A stretch of DNA of 64,000 bases from Clostridiaceae bacterium. GTDB lineage: Bacteria > Bacillota > Clostridia > Lachnospirales > Lachnospiraceae. Location: contig CAJTGE010000001.1 of assembly GCA_910575795.1 (NCBI GenBank), positions 62,001-126,000 on the forward strand, read 5' to 3'. This document shows, one piece after another, positions 52,163 through 61,314 of the stretch (position 1 is the first letter of the stretch; each line of letters opens with the position of its first letter). Position numbers and translations under genes: made by a program. The notes below the pieces were generated by a model that was not told where the DNA came from, searched no databases, and was given only the letters and a program-made list of their open reading frames with translations.

Positions 52163-52800
52163 TCAAGAATTCGACGAACATCCAGTTTGATATAAATATC
52201 GAACAGACTCCATGACTATATGCCATGAAATATCAGCAGCATAAGAATAATTTTTTTGATATGTTTCCCACAACTTTTCCATAACCAGACTTGATTCAAC
52301 TTCATCAAATATTTCTCTTATATTCCAGATTTTATCTGCTCCAATGTTCCACGTTTCCCGGCTGTCGCTACAAGTGCATTCCATAGTATTTCTTTTTTGA
52401 GTTGTTGTCCATACAATTTTTGCAGGATATAAATATCATAAAAATCTCTCATTCGTGTATTCGTAACATTTCGGCTGATAACAGTTTCCAGTTTCTCAGC
52501 CAATACCGTCTCAAGATTATAAGCCCACACTTCAATTGTACGATCTTCAAGCATAAGGTTAAATCTATACCTTATTTCTCTTGGTGTAATTACATCCCCT
52601 GTGGAAATATCTATCTTTAATGGTGTAATGACACCATCAAGCTTAGTTTCCATACTTACTCGTACTCTCGGATAATCTGCTTCTTCCATAATTTCCGATA
52701 TTCTTTTAATGTGAAATGAAACACCGTCATCTATGGGGATTGCTATGATTTTTGATATAATCGTCTCCACATCTGTTACACTAACATTAAACGGAGCTCC
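52163..52800 (-). pseudogene. AbiEii-type nucleotidyltransferase, truncated and frameshifted
   Basis: The first open part reads FNVSVTDVETIISKI, then DDGVSFHIKRISEIMEEADY, ITPLKIDISTGDVITPREIR and NLETVLAEKLETVISRNVTN with TRMRDFYDIYILQKLYG. This is the C-terminal half of AbiEii toxins. Near 52325-52380 the frame shifts and continues as FDEVESSLVMEKLWETYQKN. The N-terminal GS-x-D-x-D catalytic block is missing. It is inactive. Confidence 0.8.
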
Positions 52801-53004
52801 GCAAGACTTCTCGATAAAGTAGCGGGCAACGACTAAATTGAAATTTCCCTTATTTCCCTCACGATTATCTCACAAGGGCAAAAATAAGGGAAAATACATA
52901 TCATTTCATCATATAAGGCTCTGCGAGCCTTGAAAAATAAGGAAAGTTCAGGAAATCTCTCCACAAATTCCGATTTGTTTATTCGTCCCTCACGTATTAA
53001 CTGT

Positions 53005-53192
53005 TTATATGTCTGGTGCAAGGGCAAGCAGCTCCTTCTTTAAGAAATTTTGCACGGCAATATCTACCTGCGTTACATAGTCTGCAAGGCCCTTCTCTTC
53101 TACATGAGCGGTCATTCACGGTTCTTTATGAACTCCTGCGCCTTTGTTACTAAGCTGATATTTTTCTGAATACCCATATATGTTTCCTCCAT
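53005..53192 (-). pseudogene. Duplicated 5' fragment of the inositol-phosphatase gene
   Basis: ATG at 53192 gives MEETYMGIQKNISLVTKAQE and FIKNRE, then a one-base loss. The next frame reads MTAHVEEKGLADYVTQVDIA and VQNFLKKELLALAPDI-stop. The same peptide begins the full gene at 56720. The copy ends after 60 codons. Confidence 0.8.
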
Positions 53193-53291
53193 TGGCTTCA
53201 ACTACCTGGTTACAAAACTTCCATAGATTTATTGCAAACGATGTCTCTTAACTAAAGGAGTTAAGGTTTGAGAGAACTTGACAAACTGGAA
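53014..53291. repeat. 280 bp direct repeat, copy 1
   Basis: Matches 56545-56824 at roughly 85-90% by eye. It covers the inositol-phosphatase 5' end and its upstream region, including a CTTAAC...GTTAAG palindrome. Together with copy 2 it brackets about 3.3 kb. From 53292 to 53401 there is AT-rich sequence without a gene. Confidence 0.8.
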
Positions 53292-53401
53292 TTATGATAA
53301 GACCTAATTTATAGCACTTATTAACTATTATATCCTTTTCCCTCATGTTATGAACTTTCATAAAGGCAAAAACAAAGGAGAAGGATACATATTTTGAGGT
53401 T

Positions 53402-53875
53402 TTACGATAAATGTGTATACAGTTCCGTAAATTCTTTTTCCGAAAGTCTTAACTCCGTTTCGTTATAATAAGGAGAGCCATTTTTGATTCCGAATTCAAG
53501 AACTGTAGGTCCGTCGAAATAGTAAGCTTTATGTGTGTAGTTAACCGGTTCGGCCTGCCAGACATAATCTACTAAAGCCTTTGCCGCTTTTCTGGATTTT
53601 TCATCCTGCATACCGCCAACTGCGGGACCTGAGCCTGTACAGTAAATCTCTAAGTGGATTTCTTCCCCTTCATCCGATGTCGTTAAAATGCGATATAAAA
53701 AAAGATTTCCCAAATTTTCTGTCTCATAGATTGGTTGACCAAATAACGCTTTAATTTTACCGTATATAAGAGAAAACTGATTTTTATAATCTGCAAAGCC
53801 TTCAATAAAATTATATAGTTTACTGCTATCTGTTAATTTTTCCGTGTCTTTCACTGATTGAAATGTGTATGGCAT
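53402..53875 (-). CDS. Hypothetical protein
   Basis: The 157-residue soluble protein starts MPYTFQSVKDTEKLTDSSKL. It contains FADYKNQFSLIYGKIKALFG, IYCTGSGPAVGGMQDEKSRK and YYFDGPTVLEFG. I recognise no family. RBS GAGGAGG; its start overlaps the end of the DUF3788-like gene by 25 bases. It lies inside the repeat-bracketed block. Confidence 0.65.
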   Translation of the reverse strand: MPYTFQSVKDTEKLTDSSKLYNFIEGFADYKNQFSLIYGKIKALFGQPIYETENLGNLFLYRILTTSDEGEEIHLEIYCTGSGPAVGGMQDEKSRKAAKALVDYVWQAEPVNYTHKAYYFDGPTVLEFGIKNGSPYYNETELRLSEKEFTELYTHLS

Positions 53876-54330
53876 TTTATCCTCCTCTGCTTTAATGAAT
53901 GTTTCAAAAATCCCGATTGAACAAAATCGCTGCGCGATGGCCTGCCAGGCTGTGGCGCAAATTCATCAAAATCAGCCGTATTGGTCGGTTCAAACATGAC
54001 CCATTTTCCGTCACGATAGGTTTTTGCCTCATCATATTGCCTGCAAACGGCGTCAGAAAGAGTACCCCTTATATCTTCAAATTTTATTCTTTCATCTTTT
54101 CCAAAGATAATCATGAATCCAATGCAATTACTTTTAGCGTATAGGCAGCAAAGTGTTTTACCGCCTCTGCGATATTTATACTCGTAATCCCATTGCTTAC
54201 CACCAGTATTCCATACTCGATCCATATCGTATTTTTTATCAATAGCCAAACATAATGCTTGCCAAACTTCGAGCAAGGATTGTCCAAGCAATTCCGTCAT
54301 AGTTGAATGAGATGGTATATTTTCAAGCAT
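53851..54330 (-). CDS. DUF3788-like protein
   Basis: About 159 residues, with QSLLEVWQALCLAIDKKYDM, KQWDYEYKYRRGGKTLCCLY and IGFMIIFGKDERIKFED. This is the DUF3788 pattern of a small soluble protein. The C-terminal 35 residues (RPSRSDFVQSGFLKHSLK) look unlike the family and may follow a frameshift. ATG at 54330 has GGAGGATACG upstream. Function unknown. Confidence 0.65.
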   Translation of the reverse strand: MLENIPSHSTMTELLGQSLLEVWQALCLAIDKKYDMDRVWNTGGKQWDYEYKYRRGGKTLCCLYAKSNCIGFMIIFGKDERIKFEDIRGTLSDAVCRQYDEAKTYRDGKWVMFEPTNTADFDEFAPQPGRPSRSDFVQSGFLKHSLKQRRIKCHTHFNQ

Positions 54331-54407
54331 CGTATCCTCCATAAATTTCCATTTACTTTTCTGTTGCGTTACTCTCTGACAAACAGGAAGTTGTATGGCC
54401 CAACCTC

Positions 54408-55025
54408 TTATCGGCCTGCTGCGGCTCGTTTATAAAGCAGCCCCCTTTTTATAAGTAACAACAGAAAAGCCACTGTTACTGCATATGCTTCTCTCGCAAT
54501 CGACAAAAACAAAACAGTAATAATACTAAGCCCAACAGATAAAAAAGTAATCGCCTTTTTTCCCTTTTCAAATTTGAAATTGACCATTAAAATCTTCACA
54601 ATTCCAACAATCGTTAATGCGATAAAAAGACCCCAATATGTCGTACAAACCCAAATTTCTTTATCTACATACTCAATAAGATTGACCGAATAGATATATC
54701 CGCCAACCGGTTTGGGATACAATGGAAGAAAAATAAGCATCAAAGAAAGCAAATCGGCAAATCCAAATAACAAGTCACATAGACCGCCTAGGTTTGACTT
54801 GTTTTCTTTTTCCGCAATCAAAACCAACTGATCTCCAGATAACAACTCATCAATAGACACAGAGAAATATCTGGATATTTCCTTTAATGAATCTATGCTT
54901 GGATACCCTCTTCCAGATTCCCATTTTGAAATTGCAGTTCTGGAGACAAATAAAGCCTCGGCCAGCTCTTCTTGTGTCAAACCTCGGCTCTTTCTTAATT
55001 CCTGAAGCTTTTCATGGAATTCCAC
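54408..55025 (-). CDS. XRE-family HTH protein with membrane domain
   Basis: The N-terminal HTH_3 domain reads SRGLTQEELAEALFVSRTAI then SKWESGRGYPSIDSLKEISR. About four TM helices follow (LLFGFADLLSLMLIFL, YWGLFIALTIVGIVKILMV, FLSVGLSIITVLFLSI, AVTVAFLLLLIK). The start is a GTG at 55025, with AAAGGGGG nine bases upstream. Membrane-tethered regulators of this sort are common in Firmicutes. It lies 22 bases after the PAP2 gene. Confidence 0.82.
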   Translation of the reverse strand: MEFHEKLQELRKSRGLTQEELAEALFVSRTAISKWESGRGYPSIDSLKEISRYFSVSIDELLSGDQLVLIAEKENKSNLGGLCDLLFGFADLLSLMLIFLPLYPKPVGGYIYSVNLIEYVDKEIWVCTTYWGLFIALTIVGIVKILMVNFKFEKGKKAITFLSVGLSIITVLFLSIAREAYAVTVAFLLLLIKRGLLYKRAAAGR

Positions 55026-55047
55026 TTCCTGCACCCCCTTTTTTATT

Positions 55048-55707
55048 TCATTTTTTTATTGACAGCATAACTACCGCCTTATAGACAGTAAATAATCCGG
55101 CACTTAACAATACGCCGCCCACAATATCCGTAACCCAATGTACTCCGGAAATCAATCTGCTGATAACCATGAATGCCGAAAAAGCGATTGCCAGAATCGT
55201 AACGATTCTTTTCATTGCAATGCTTGACAGTCTACGCTGAATCTGTTCAATCAAAGTCGGCATCACACACAATACCAGTAATGTCGTTGAAGAAGGATAA
55301 GAAGCCTCCATAACTCCATTGATTAAAATCGGTCTGTAATTGATTGAGATCATTTCAAAAATCAAATATGCCAGTATCACGACAACATAGTAAACTCCAA
55401 GGATAATGATATCTGGATCCACTTTGAAGAGACTTCTTCTCTTTATTAACTGAACCACTCCAATACCTGCAAAAATCAGGCATACAACTAAAGGAATAAG
55501 TCCCATCCAATCGGTAATCGTATAAATTGTCATATTGACACCTGCCAAACGATGAAACCAGCAATTGAATGTTGCAAATCCAATATTGGTTCCGTTTTGA
55601 CCCAGCGGCTGCACGTCTACCATCTGGATCAAAGCTGTCCATACTGTAAACGCTACAATAAGTATTCCTCCAAATAATAAAACCTGTTTTCCACTTTTTT
55701 TCATCAT
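55048..55707 (-). CDS. PAP2-family membrane phosphatase
   Basis: The 219-residue protein has six hydrophobic segments. The last PAP2 motif is clear, SRLISGVHWVTDIVGG (SR-x5-H-x3-D). The middle motif, normally PSGH, reads YPSSTTLLVL, so the catalytic-His position is changed to Thr. Relatives with PSST motifs exist among lipid phosphatases, so activity is uncertain. RBS AAAGGACG. A lipid-phosphate role is plausible. Confidence 0.8.
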   Translation of the reverse strand: MMKKSGKQVLLFGGILIVAFTVWTALIQMVDVQPLGQNGTNIGFATFNCWFHRLAGVNMTIYTITDWMGLIPLVVCLIFAGIGVVQLIKRRSLFKVDPDIIILGVYYVVVILAYLIFEMISINYRPILINGVMEASYPSSTTLLVLCVMPTLIEQIQRRLSSIAMKRIVTILAIAFSAFMVISRLISGVHWVTDIVGGVLLSAGLFTVYKAVVMLSIKK

Positions 55708-55956
55708 TCTACGTCCTTTCTATAATTGGTTTGTCTTTTCGACAGTTTCACCTTATCAAAAAACGTAAAATGACGAAAGAATCGCTCTTTCACATGTGTG
55801 ACACGATTCGTATCATCCCCACAAATGCGCAGTTTTCACTATATTTTCCAGAATATCTATTCCTACAAATTCCAGTTTTTTTATTTGTCCACAAGGTATT
55901 AGCTGTTCAAAAGCATTGCTATATTCTCATCAATGTCCAAAAAGGAAACACACGGC

Positions 55957-56720
55957 TCACAGCAGATTTAGCAGTTCTGTATGAATATATCCGTTTGTTC
56001 CTACAACGCTGCCGCCTTTTCTCGGATCAAGCGGTTTTCCCGCAAAATCAGTCACTTGACCGCCTGCCTCCTGAATCAACAGCATACCGGCAGCATAATC
56101 CCAGGGATTCAGATATATCTCGAAATAGCCACCTTGTCTGCCGCGGGCGGTATATGCCAGTTCCAGAGCGGCAGACCCAATCCTGCGGACATCCTGGCAC
56201 TGGCCGAACACTCTGCGGAACCGGGCAAAGTTATCATCAGCCAGCTCTCTTTTTGCTGTTCCCAGCCCGATCATCGTGTCGGATAGTTTTTCTGCGGTTG
56301 ATACATGTATGGGCTGTCCATTTAGGAAGCTGCCTTCTCCCTTAATCGTTGAAAACACTTCTTCATGGAAGGGGTCATATACGATTCCCATAACAATTTC
56401 TCCCTGGCGGCAAAGCGCTAAAGATACAACGCTGTGCTGATAGTCGTGCATAAGGTTGGTAGTCCCGTCAACCGGGTCTAAGATCAAAAGCGATCCGCCT
56501 TTTATTTCCTGCAATCCGGTTTCTTCTCCGAGAAACTGAATATCCGGTGCAAGGGCAAACAGCTCCTTCTTTAAGAAATTTTGCACGGCAATATCTACCT
56601 GCGTTACATAGTCTGCAAGACCCTTCTCTTTTACATGAGCGGCCATTTCACGGTTTTTTATTAACCCCTGCGTTTTTGTTACTAAACTGATAATTTTCAG
56701 TTCATATACGTTTCCTCCAT
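55957..56720 (-). pseudogene. Inositol monophosphatase-family gene with a shift near the start
   Basis: The main frame (56646 down) has the metal site LGEETGLQEIKGGSLL and LILDPVDGTTNLMH (D-P-x-D-G-T), then YLNPWDYAAGMLLIQEAGG. It is complete to the C-terminus. The ribosome site and ATG at 56720 give MEETYM, but a small deletion near 56702 puts the rest (LKIISLVTKTQGLIKNREMA) out of frame. Translation could start at the internal ATG at 56646, giving 229 residues that lack the first helix. The 5' end is duplicated at 53005-53192. Confidence 0.75.
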
Positions 56721-56824
56721 TGGCTTAAACTACCTGGTTACAAAACTTCCATAAGAGTTTTTGTAAATGATGTCTCTTAACTAAAGGGGTTAAGAAAGGT
56801 TTGAAAGAACTTGACAAACTGGAA
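56545..56824. repeat. 280 bp direct repeat, copy 2
   Basis: Copy of 53014-53291, covering the inositol-phosphatase 5' end and upstream palindrome. Confidence 0.8.
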
Positions 56825-56840
56825 GTTTTCATTCAGCAAA

Positions 56841-57582
56841 TTACAATGATAAACCTTTAATCATATCATTGTATACTGAACTCCCATCAAGAATAGTTCC
56901 AAATGTATCAACCCATAACGGTATATAGTCACACCTACTTGCTACCATCTGCGAACCAATATTCGTTATAGAAGCAGAATAGAATGGAATAATATTTCGT
57001 GCCAGTAATTCTTTTGTCAATCCCCTCACTAAATACGTTCCCAATCTGGCATTTCTATATTCTTCCATAACATCTATACCTATTTCCCATACACCATCTG
57101 TTGATGATTCTGCGGCGCCTGCTACTCCAATAATTTTATTATTGTCCTTTGCAATATAAACACCTTTTGTTGATGTAGAACCATTTTCATCAAATGCTAA
57201 GGAATTTTCAAAACCAGTCAATCCAGTAAGGGAAAATATCTCTGCCAAAAAGATACTCGCACTTACAATCCAATGAAATCAATGCCTCTTCTGTATAGTT
57301 ATCATTAGGAACATAATGTATTGTCTGCCCATAAACCAAAGGAAGTTCAAATATTTCATCTCTATTCTTGCTTTGTAAAAGTTCTTGAACTTTATAACGC
57401 AGATTCTCTGAGGTACAAACCACAACACAATTTCTATAGGCTAGTATTTTAATATATGGTGGTTTTGCATTGAAGTTAACAGTATACACCGTTGATTTTC
57501 CATTTAGTTCATCCGAACTGTAATAAAATTCCTTTGATAATAATTCTTCCATTTTCTTCTTAATAATCACTTTCATGTTCAT
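56841..57582 (-). pseudogene. GNAT acetyltransferase split by one frameshift
   Basis: The first part (57582 to about 57225) reads MNMKVIIKKKMEELLSKEFY and ends near EEALISLDCKCEYLF. The second frame resumes LAEIFSLTGLTGFENSLAFD and contains the acetyl-CoA region EYRNARLGTYLVRGLTKELL and IGSQMVASRCDYIPLW. Together they make one protein of about 245 residues. The shift lies in the T-run near 57235. An assembly error is possible. Confidence 0.82.
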
Positions 57583-57620
57583 TCCTACAATCTCCGATTT
57601 GTTTATTCGTCCATCATGTA

Positions 57621-58085
57621 TTAGCTATTCAGAAGCTTTGTTAAATCCTCAACGGAAGCATCCATTTTCACAGAAACTTCTTCCATGGTCATGCCGGAAG
57701 CAAGAAAGCGCTTTATCACCATTTTCATATCCTCGCCGACCTCAATGATATGGCCATCCAAATCGTAAAACCGGATCACCCGCTGGCCCCAGCTATGTTC
57801 GATCACTTCTCCCAGATATTCGATGTCCGGGTATTCTTTCAGCTTGTTTAGAAAACCGTCAAAGTCCTGTTCCTCAAAGACGATTTCCGCATTGTTAGAT
57901 TTCTTTAATATCTTTTCTTTCGGCAGATTCACAAGCCAGTCAAAATCCTGCTGCAGTGCCAGGCCGCAGGTAAAGGCGATGTTCTTACCGTAATCCTGAA
58001 ACACCTCTAATCCAAACAGATCCTCATAAAATTTTCTTGCGGCGTTAATATCAGCCACAGATATAAGCATACATACGTGTTTCAT
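57621..58085 (-). CDS. VOC/glyoxalase-fold protein
   Basis: The 154-residue protein has the VOC pattern HVCMLISVADINAARKFYED, LFGLEVFQDYG and VIRFYDLDGHIIEVGEDM (metal Glu). A short C-terminal helix (SGMTMEEVSVKMDASVEDLT) is typical of the bleomycin-resistance/glyoxalase subgroup in gut Firmicutes. RBS GGAAGGAG. Function unknown. Copies of its 3' end and downstream bases recur at 52961 and 55860. Confidence 0.88.
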   Translation of the reverse strand: MKHVCMLISVADINAARKFYEDLFGLEVFQDYGKNIAFTCGLALQQDFDWLVNLPKEKILKKSNNAEIVFEEQDFDGFLNKLKEYPDIEYLGEVIEHSWGQRVIRFYDLDGHIIEVGEDMKMVIKRFLASGMTMEEVSVKMDASVEDLTKLLNS

Positions 58086-58163
58086 GCAAATTCTCCTTCC
58101 AAACTGTGGTGGTTCCCTATTTTTGACCGGATCTTCACAAGCCTTAACTGTTGAAAGTTCATT

Positions 58164-58820
58164 TTACCATAGAGCAGCCTGTATCTCTACTATTTCTTCT
58201 CTGGTTTTGTCCAAGATTTCAATGGTATATCCCACTCCCCACACAGTTTTTTCTCCCCATACCACTTCAAATAATTCCTCCGTTGAGACAACCTTCCCCT
58301 GATTTTCACACAGATACCAGAGAATTGAAAACTCTGTCGGCGTCAGCTGAAGCTCTTTTCCAAACAAGATACATTTATGGCTTTTCTTACTGATTGTCAT
58401 TCCTCTTATATCATATTCGCTGCATTCATCCTCCTGCTTGATCTGCGGCTGTCTGTATCTCATATACTGCCTTAACTGCGCTTTCACGCGGGCAACCACT
58501 TCCAATGGGTTGAACGGCTTCGTGATATAGTCATCCGCAACGGACAGCCCCATGATTTTATCCCCATCTTCTACTTTTGCTGTCAGCATAATCACAGGAA
58601 AATAAAATTTCTCCCGGATTTTCTGGCAAATTTGAAAGCCATCAATATCCGGGAGCATAATATCTAATATGGCTAAATCCAAGTGGGTAGACTCAATGCA
58701 CCTTAACGTATCCGTACCATTGTAAAATTTATAAACGGTATATCCATCGTTTTTCAGATAGACTTCAACCAAATCTGCCAACTCTTTTTCGTCATCCACC
58801 ACTAAAATTTTTTCATTCAT
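58164..58820 (-). CDS. VanR-like response regulator lacking its DNA-recognition helix
   Basis: The receiver is VanR-like (ILVVDDEKELADLVEVYLKN, LAILDIMLPDIDGFQICQK, VIMLTAKVEDG), though MGLSVADDYI lacks one residue of the usual GADDY. The winged helix begins LTPTEFSILWYLCENQGKVV and FEAVWGEK. It then jumps straight to TVWGVGYTIE. The intact regulator at 12664 has 32 residues between the matching points, including the recognition helix. The end (LDKTREEIVEIQAALW) has no kinase gene after it. It probably cannot bind DNA normally. Confidence 0.8.
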   Translation of the reverse strand: MNEKILVVDDEKELADLVEVYLKNDGYTVYKFYNGTDTLRCIESTHLDLAILDIMLPDIDGFQICQKIREKFYFPVIMLTAKVEDGDKIMGLSVADDYITKPFNPLEVVARVKAQLRQYMRYRQPQIKQEDECSEYDIRGMTISKKSHKCILFGKELQLTPTEFSILWYLCENQGKVVSTEELFEVVWGEKTVWGVGYTIEILDKTREEIVEIQAALW

Positions 58821-59013
58821 TGCATTGCTCCTTCCTGCCCAAACTATCTATCTTTATTATGTACCAAAACGCTGTTACATTATCAGCATAATGATAGATA
58901 ATCGTCAAGACAACGCATTCCTAATCTTGACGATTCCTCACATTAAGCGAAACAGATAGATATAGCAGCCACACCTTAGATGTATCCAACTGTCATCTGA
59001 TTCCATAGTCATA

Positions 59014-59519
59014 TTACGGCACTTCAAATTTATAACCAACGCCAACAACGCTTTTGATGTAGTCCGGGGAATCCGGCGTAATTTTCAACTTCTTCCGCAG
59101 ATTGCTTACATGGTTATTGACTGCCTTGCGAGAGTAATACGAATGATCCTCATTCCAAACCAATTCCATAATCAGCTCATAGGTAAATACCCGCTTCGGG
59201 TGTGTAATTAGCAAAGCAAGGATGTCAAATTCCTTAGCAGTTAATTCAATTATCTGCTCGCCAATACATACAAGCCGCTGCTCCTGGCAGAAATATAAAT
59301 CCCCCATGCGGATCTCTGTAAAAGGTTCCTCAATGGCTCCCTGCACCCTATAAGTTTCGGGAATATCACATGGGATATCAGCCGGATTATTCTGTTGCCC
59401 TTTTAAAGCAAGAAGATAATTTACTAACTCCTGCCTCTGACGGGTATTTAACAGCATAAGCAGTTTTTCTGCAATTTTACCGCCCGATTCAGATATATCA
59501 AATACAGCTAATTTCCCAT
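59014..59519 (-). CDS. Winged-helix DNA-binding protein, needs a -1 shift after codon 3
   Basis: GGAGGAGGTGATAAC precedes ATG at 59519, but the zero frame is ATG GGA AAT TAG. Moving back one base on G GGA AAT gives MGKLAVFDISESGGKIAEKL, MLLNTRQRQELVNYLLALKG and then an unbroken frame. It ends in a winged helix (LTAKEFDILALLITHPKRVF, RKAVNNHVSNLRKKLKI, SVVGVGYKF). An internal ATG at 59457 would give 147 residues without a ribosome site. The arrangement copies the gene at 9025. A palindrome lies just upstream. Confidence 0.72.
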
Positions 59520-59543
59520 GTTATCACCTCCTCCGTCAATGCA

Positions 59544-59574
59544 GGTATTCATTCTTTTATTTTGATTGAATACC
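59544..59574. promoter_or_regulatory. Palindromic operator candidate upstream of the winged-helix gene
   Basis: GGTATTCATTC and GATTGAATACC form arms around a 9-base AT-rich centre, 25 bases before the start codon at 59519. A likely autoregulation site. Confidence 0.55.
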
Positions 59575-59627
59575 AAAAGTTTTCTGTTTCTAAAACAAGT
59601 ATAACAAACAAAACCTGAAATCCTGTG

Positions 59628-60527
59628 TCATGTTTCATATTTTTTTAGAATGGAGCATACTTTCTCTTTTATCCCATCCCGGATATGCGCCGGGGAAAGC
59701 ACCTCGACATGCTCTCCAAAAGTAAGCAGATAATGATAAATGACCTCATGGTCTGGTAAATTTGCGGTTACATATAGATTATTTTCTTCGTCTGTTGTAA
59801 TGGCATCAGAAAACTCGTCATGTACGCGAAAGGCAACCTGCGGGGAGAATTTCAAAGTTACAGAAACGCTATTGTAATGAGGCATTTTCATCTTTTCCTT
59901 TGGTAAGTCCGACATGTCCATTATGAATGTTTCGGCAGAAGTTACCAAGTCTTGTATGCGCGTCAACTTGAAAAAACGGTAGTCACTTCTTAACAGACAG
60001 AATCCATATAAATACCAGTCTTTACCCTTGAAAACCAACTTAATCGGTTTCACAGAGCGTGATAGATACTGACCGTCGCTACCAAAATAAGAAAAGGTGA
60101 TGATTCTTCTGTCAAAAATCGCTTTTTTAACCTCGGCAAATATCTGATCCGCCTTATTTTTATTCCAGTCTGAAAAATCAACTTCTATCCAATCCGTCCA
60201 TTTAATCTGAAAGAGTGCTGACAATTTAGATAGCAATTCATCCGCATTTTCACCTTCTGTGGATGCAATGCCCTGTAAGGCAATCAATATTTGTTCCTGC
60301 TCTTTTTCTGAAAATATAGACTTGTCCAAAACATAATTTTCCAACAAAGAGATACCGCCGCCTTTTCCCTGTGTAGCATAAATCGGGATTCCTGCCGCGC
60401 TAATGGTATCTAAATCTCTGTAAATGGTCCGAGTAGAAACCTCAAATTTCTTTGCCAATTCAGGAGCCGAAGATTTTCCGTTTTCCAATAAATAGTAGAC
60501 AATTTGAAACAACCTGTTCATCTGCAT
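59628..60527 (-). CDS. YafY-type HTH/WYL-domain regulator
   Basis: The 299-residue protein has an N-terminal HTH_11 (FQIVYYLLENGKSSAPELAK, EVSTRTIYRDLDTISAAGIP, GGGISLL). A WYL domain follows (IITFSYFGSDGQYLSRSVKP then IKLVFKGKDWYLYGFCLLRS), with a WCX-like C-terminus. ATG at 60527 is eight bases from GGAGG. WYL regulators sense nucleotides or other ligands and often control DNA-stress or defence genes. The target is unknown. Confidence 0.9.
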   Translation of the reverse strand: MQMNRLFQIVYYLLENGKSSAPELAKKFEVSTRTIYRDLDTISAAGIPIYATQGKGGGISLLENYVLDKSIFSEKEQEQILIALQGIASTEGENADELLSKLSALFQIKWTDWIEVDFSDWNKNKADQIFAEVKKAIFDRRIITFSYFGSDGQYLSRSVKPIKLVFKGKDWYLYGFCLLRSDYRFFKLTRIQDLVTSAETFIMDMSDLPKEKMKMPHYNSVSVTLKFSPQVAFRVHDEFSDAITTDEENNLYVTANLPDHEVIYHYLLTFGEHVEVLSPAHIRDGIKEKVCSILKKYET

Positions 60528-60732
60528 ACCGTACACCTCCGCCTATATTATAACGCAAGAAACTTGACAAGTGTACGGCAAGTTAAGAATAATGTGCTTC
60601 ATTTAAGCTAACGCAATTCAGACAATAGCTATTCTCGCTTTACGGCGGCCCTGATTTATTCAAAGCCCCCGTAAAAATCAGAACAGGTAAAACCATCCTG
60701 GTTATCAGGAATTCACGATACAAACGGCAAGC

Positions 60733-60762
60733 AGAGCAAGTTTGGACATACTTGCTCTTTTT
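60733..60762 (+). terminator. Rho-independent terminator
   Basis: AGAGCAAGT pairs with ACTTGCTCT and ends in TTTTT. The following stretch, 60763-60985, is GC-richer than its surroundings and has a CCCC/GGGG-rich stem (GGGGAACTCCCC, GCCGGGGGATGGGGAC). It resembles leader DNA of conjugative elements and holds no clear gene. 60537-60732 also shows nothing. Confidence 0.6.
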
Positions 60763-60985
60763 GCGTGGCCGGAGTCCGCAAAAATGCTTGTTGGGGAACT
60801 CCCCACGCCGGGGGATGGGGACTCGTCAAGGGCCGCCTTGTCAACTTTGGCCAGACGGTTCTTGCGAGGCGTGCAAGCCATATCCGAAACTGGCTCGGTC
60901 ATACGGAACTGAAATGGTTCCACGCTTTTTCCCACTTTCTTTACTGGAGTACATTACATAATTCAATGTAAAGGGGTGAAACGCT

Positions 60986-61284
60986 ATGGCGAAAGAAACA
61001 AAATATCCCGGCCTTGAAACGCATGGAGCAGCATCAAAGAAGCGCGTAATGCATTGGGATTGTCCCGTAGGGCATTGGCTGAACAAATCAGTATTGATCC
61101 CCGGTATCTTGTAAATATTGAAAACAGCGGCTATCTTCCCATTATTCCGGTACTTTATGAGCTGGCGAGCAAATAACTCCAGAGAAACGGCCACAAAATA
61201 AAGCTGTGTCCCGAACCGTATTTGCCGATTATCGAGGGAGCCATTGACAGGGAAATCAGAATCAAGGAAGCGGGGGAGGAATAA
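60986..61284 (+). pseudogene. XRE regulator, frameshifted, mobile-element type
   Basis: ATG at 60986 follows AAAGGGG and reads MAKETKYPGLETHGA. After a shift near 61027 the frame gives IKEARNALGLSRRALAEQIS and IDPRYLVNIENSGYLPI with VLYELASK-stop. A further frame gives IIEGAIDREIRIKEAGEE. It is a relative of the intact gene at 6176 ([13 protein letters not shown]). Confidence 0.75.
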
Positions 61285-61314
61285 ACGTCCTCCGCTTCCT
61301 TTGTAAACAGTTTT

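Noticed and set aside
52833..53027. 64-codon frame beginning MPLHQTYKQLIREGRINK
   Set aside because: It overlaps the duplicated inositol-phosphatase end and a repeat; no ribosome site and no family pattern.
55731..56345. 204-codon plus-strand frame
   Set aside because: It runs antisense through the clear inositol-phosphatase gene and has no ribosome site.
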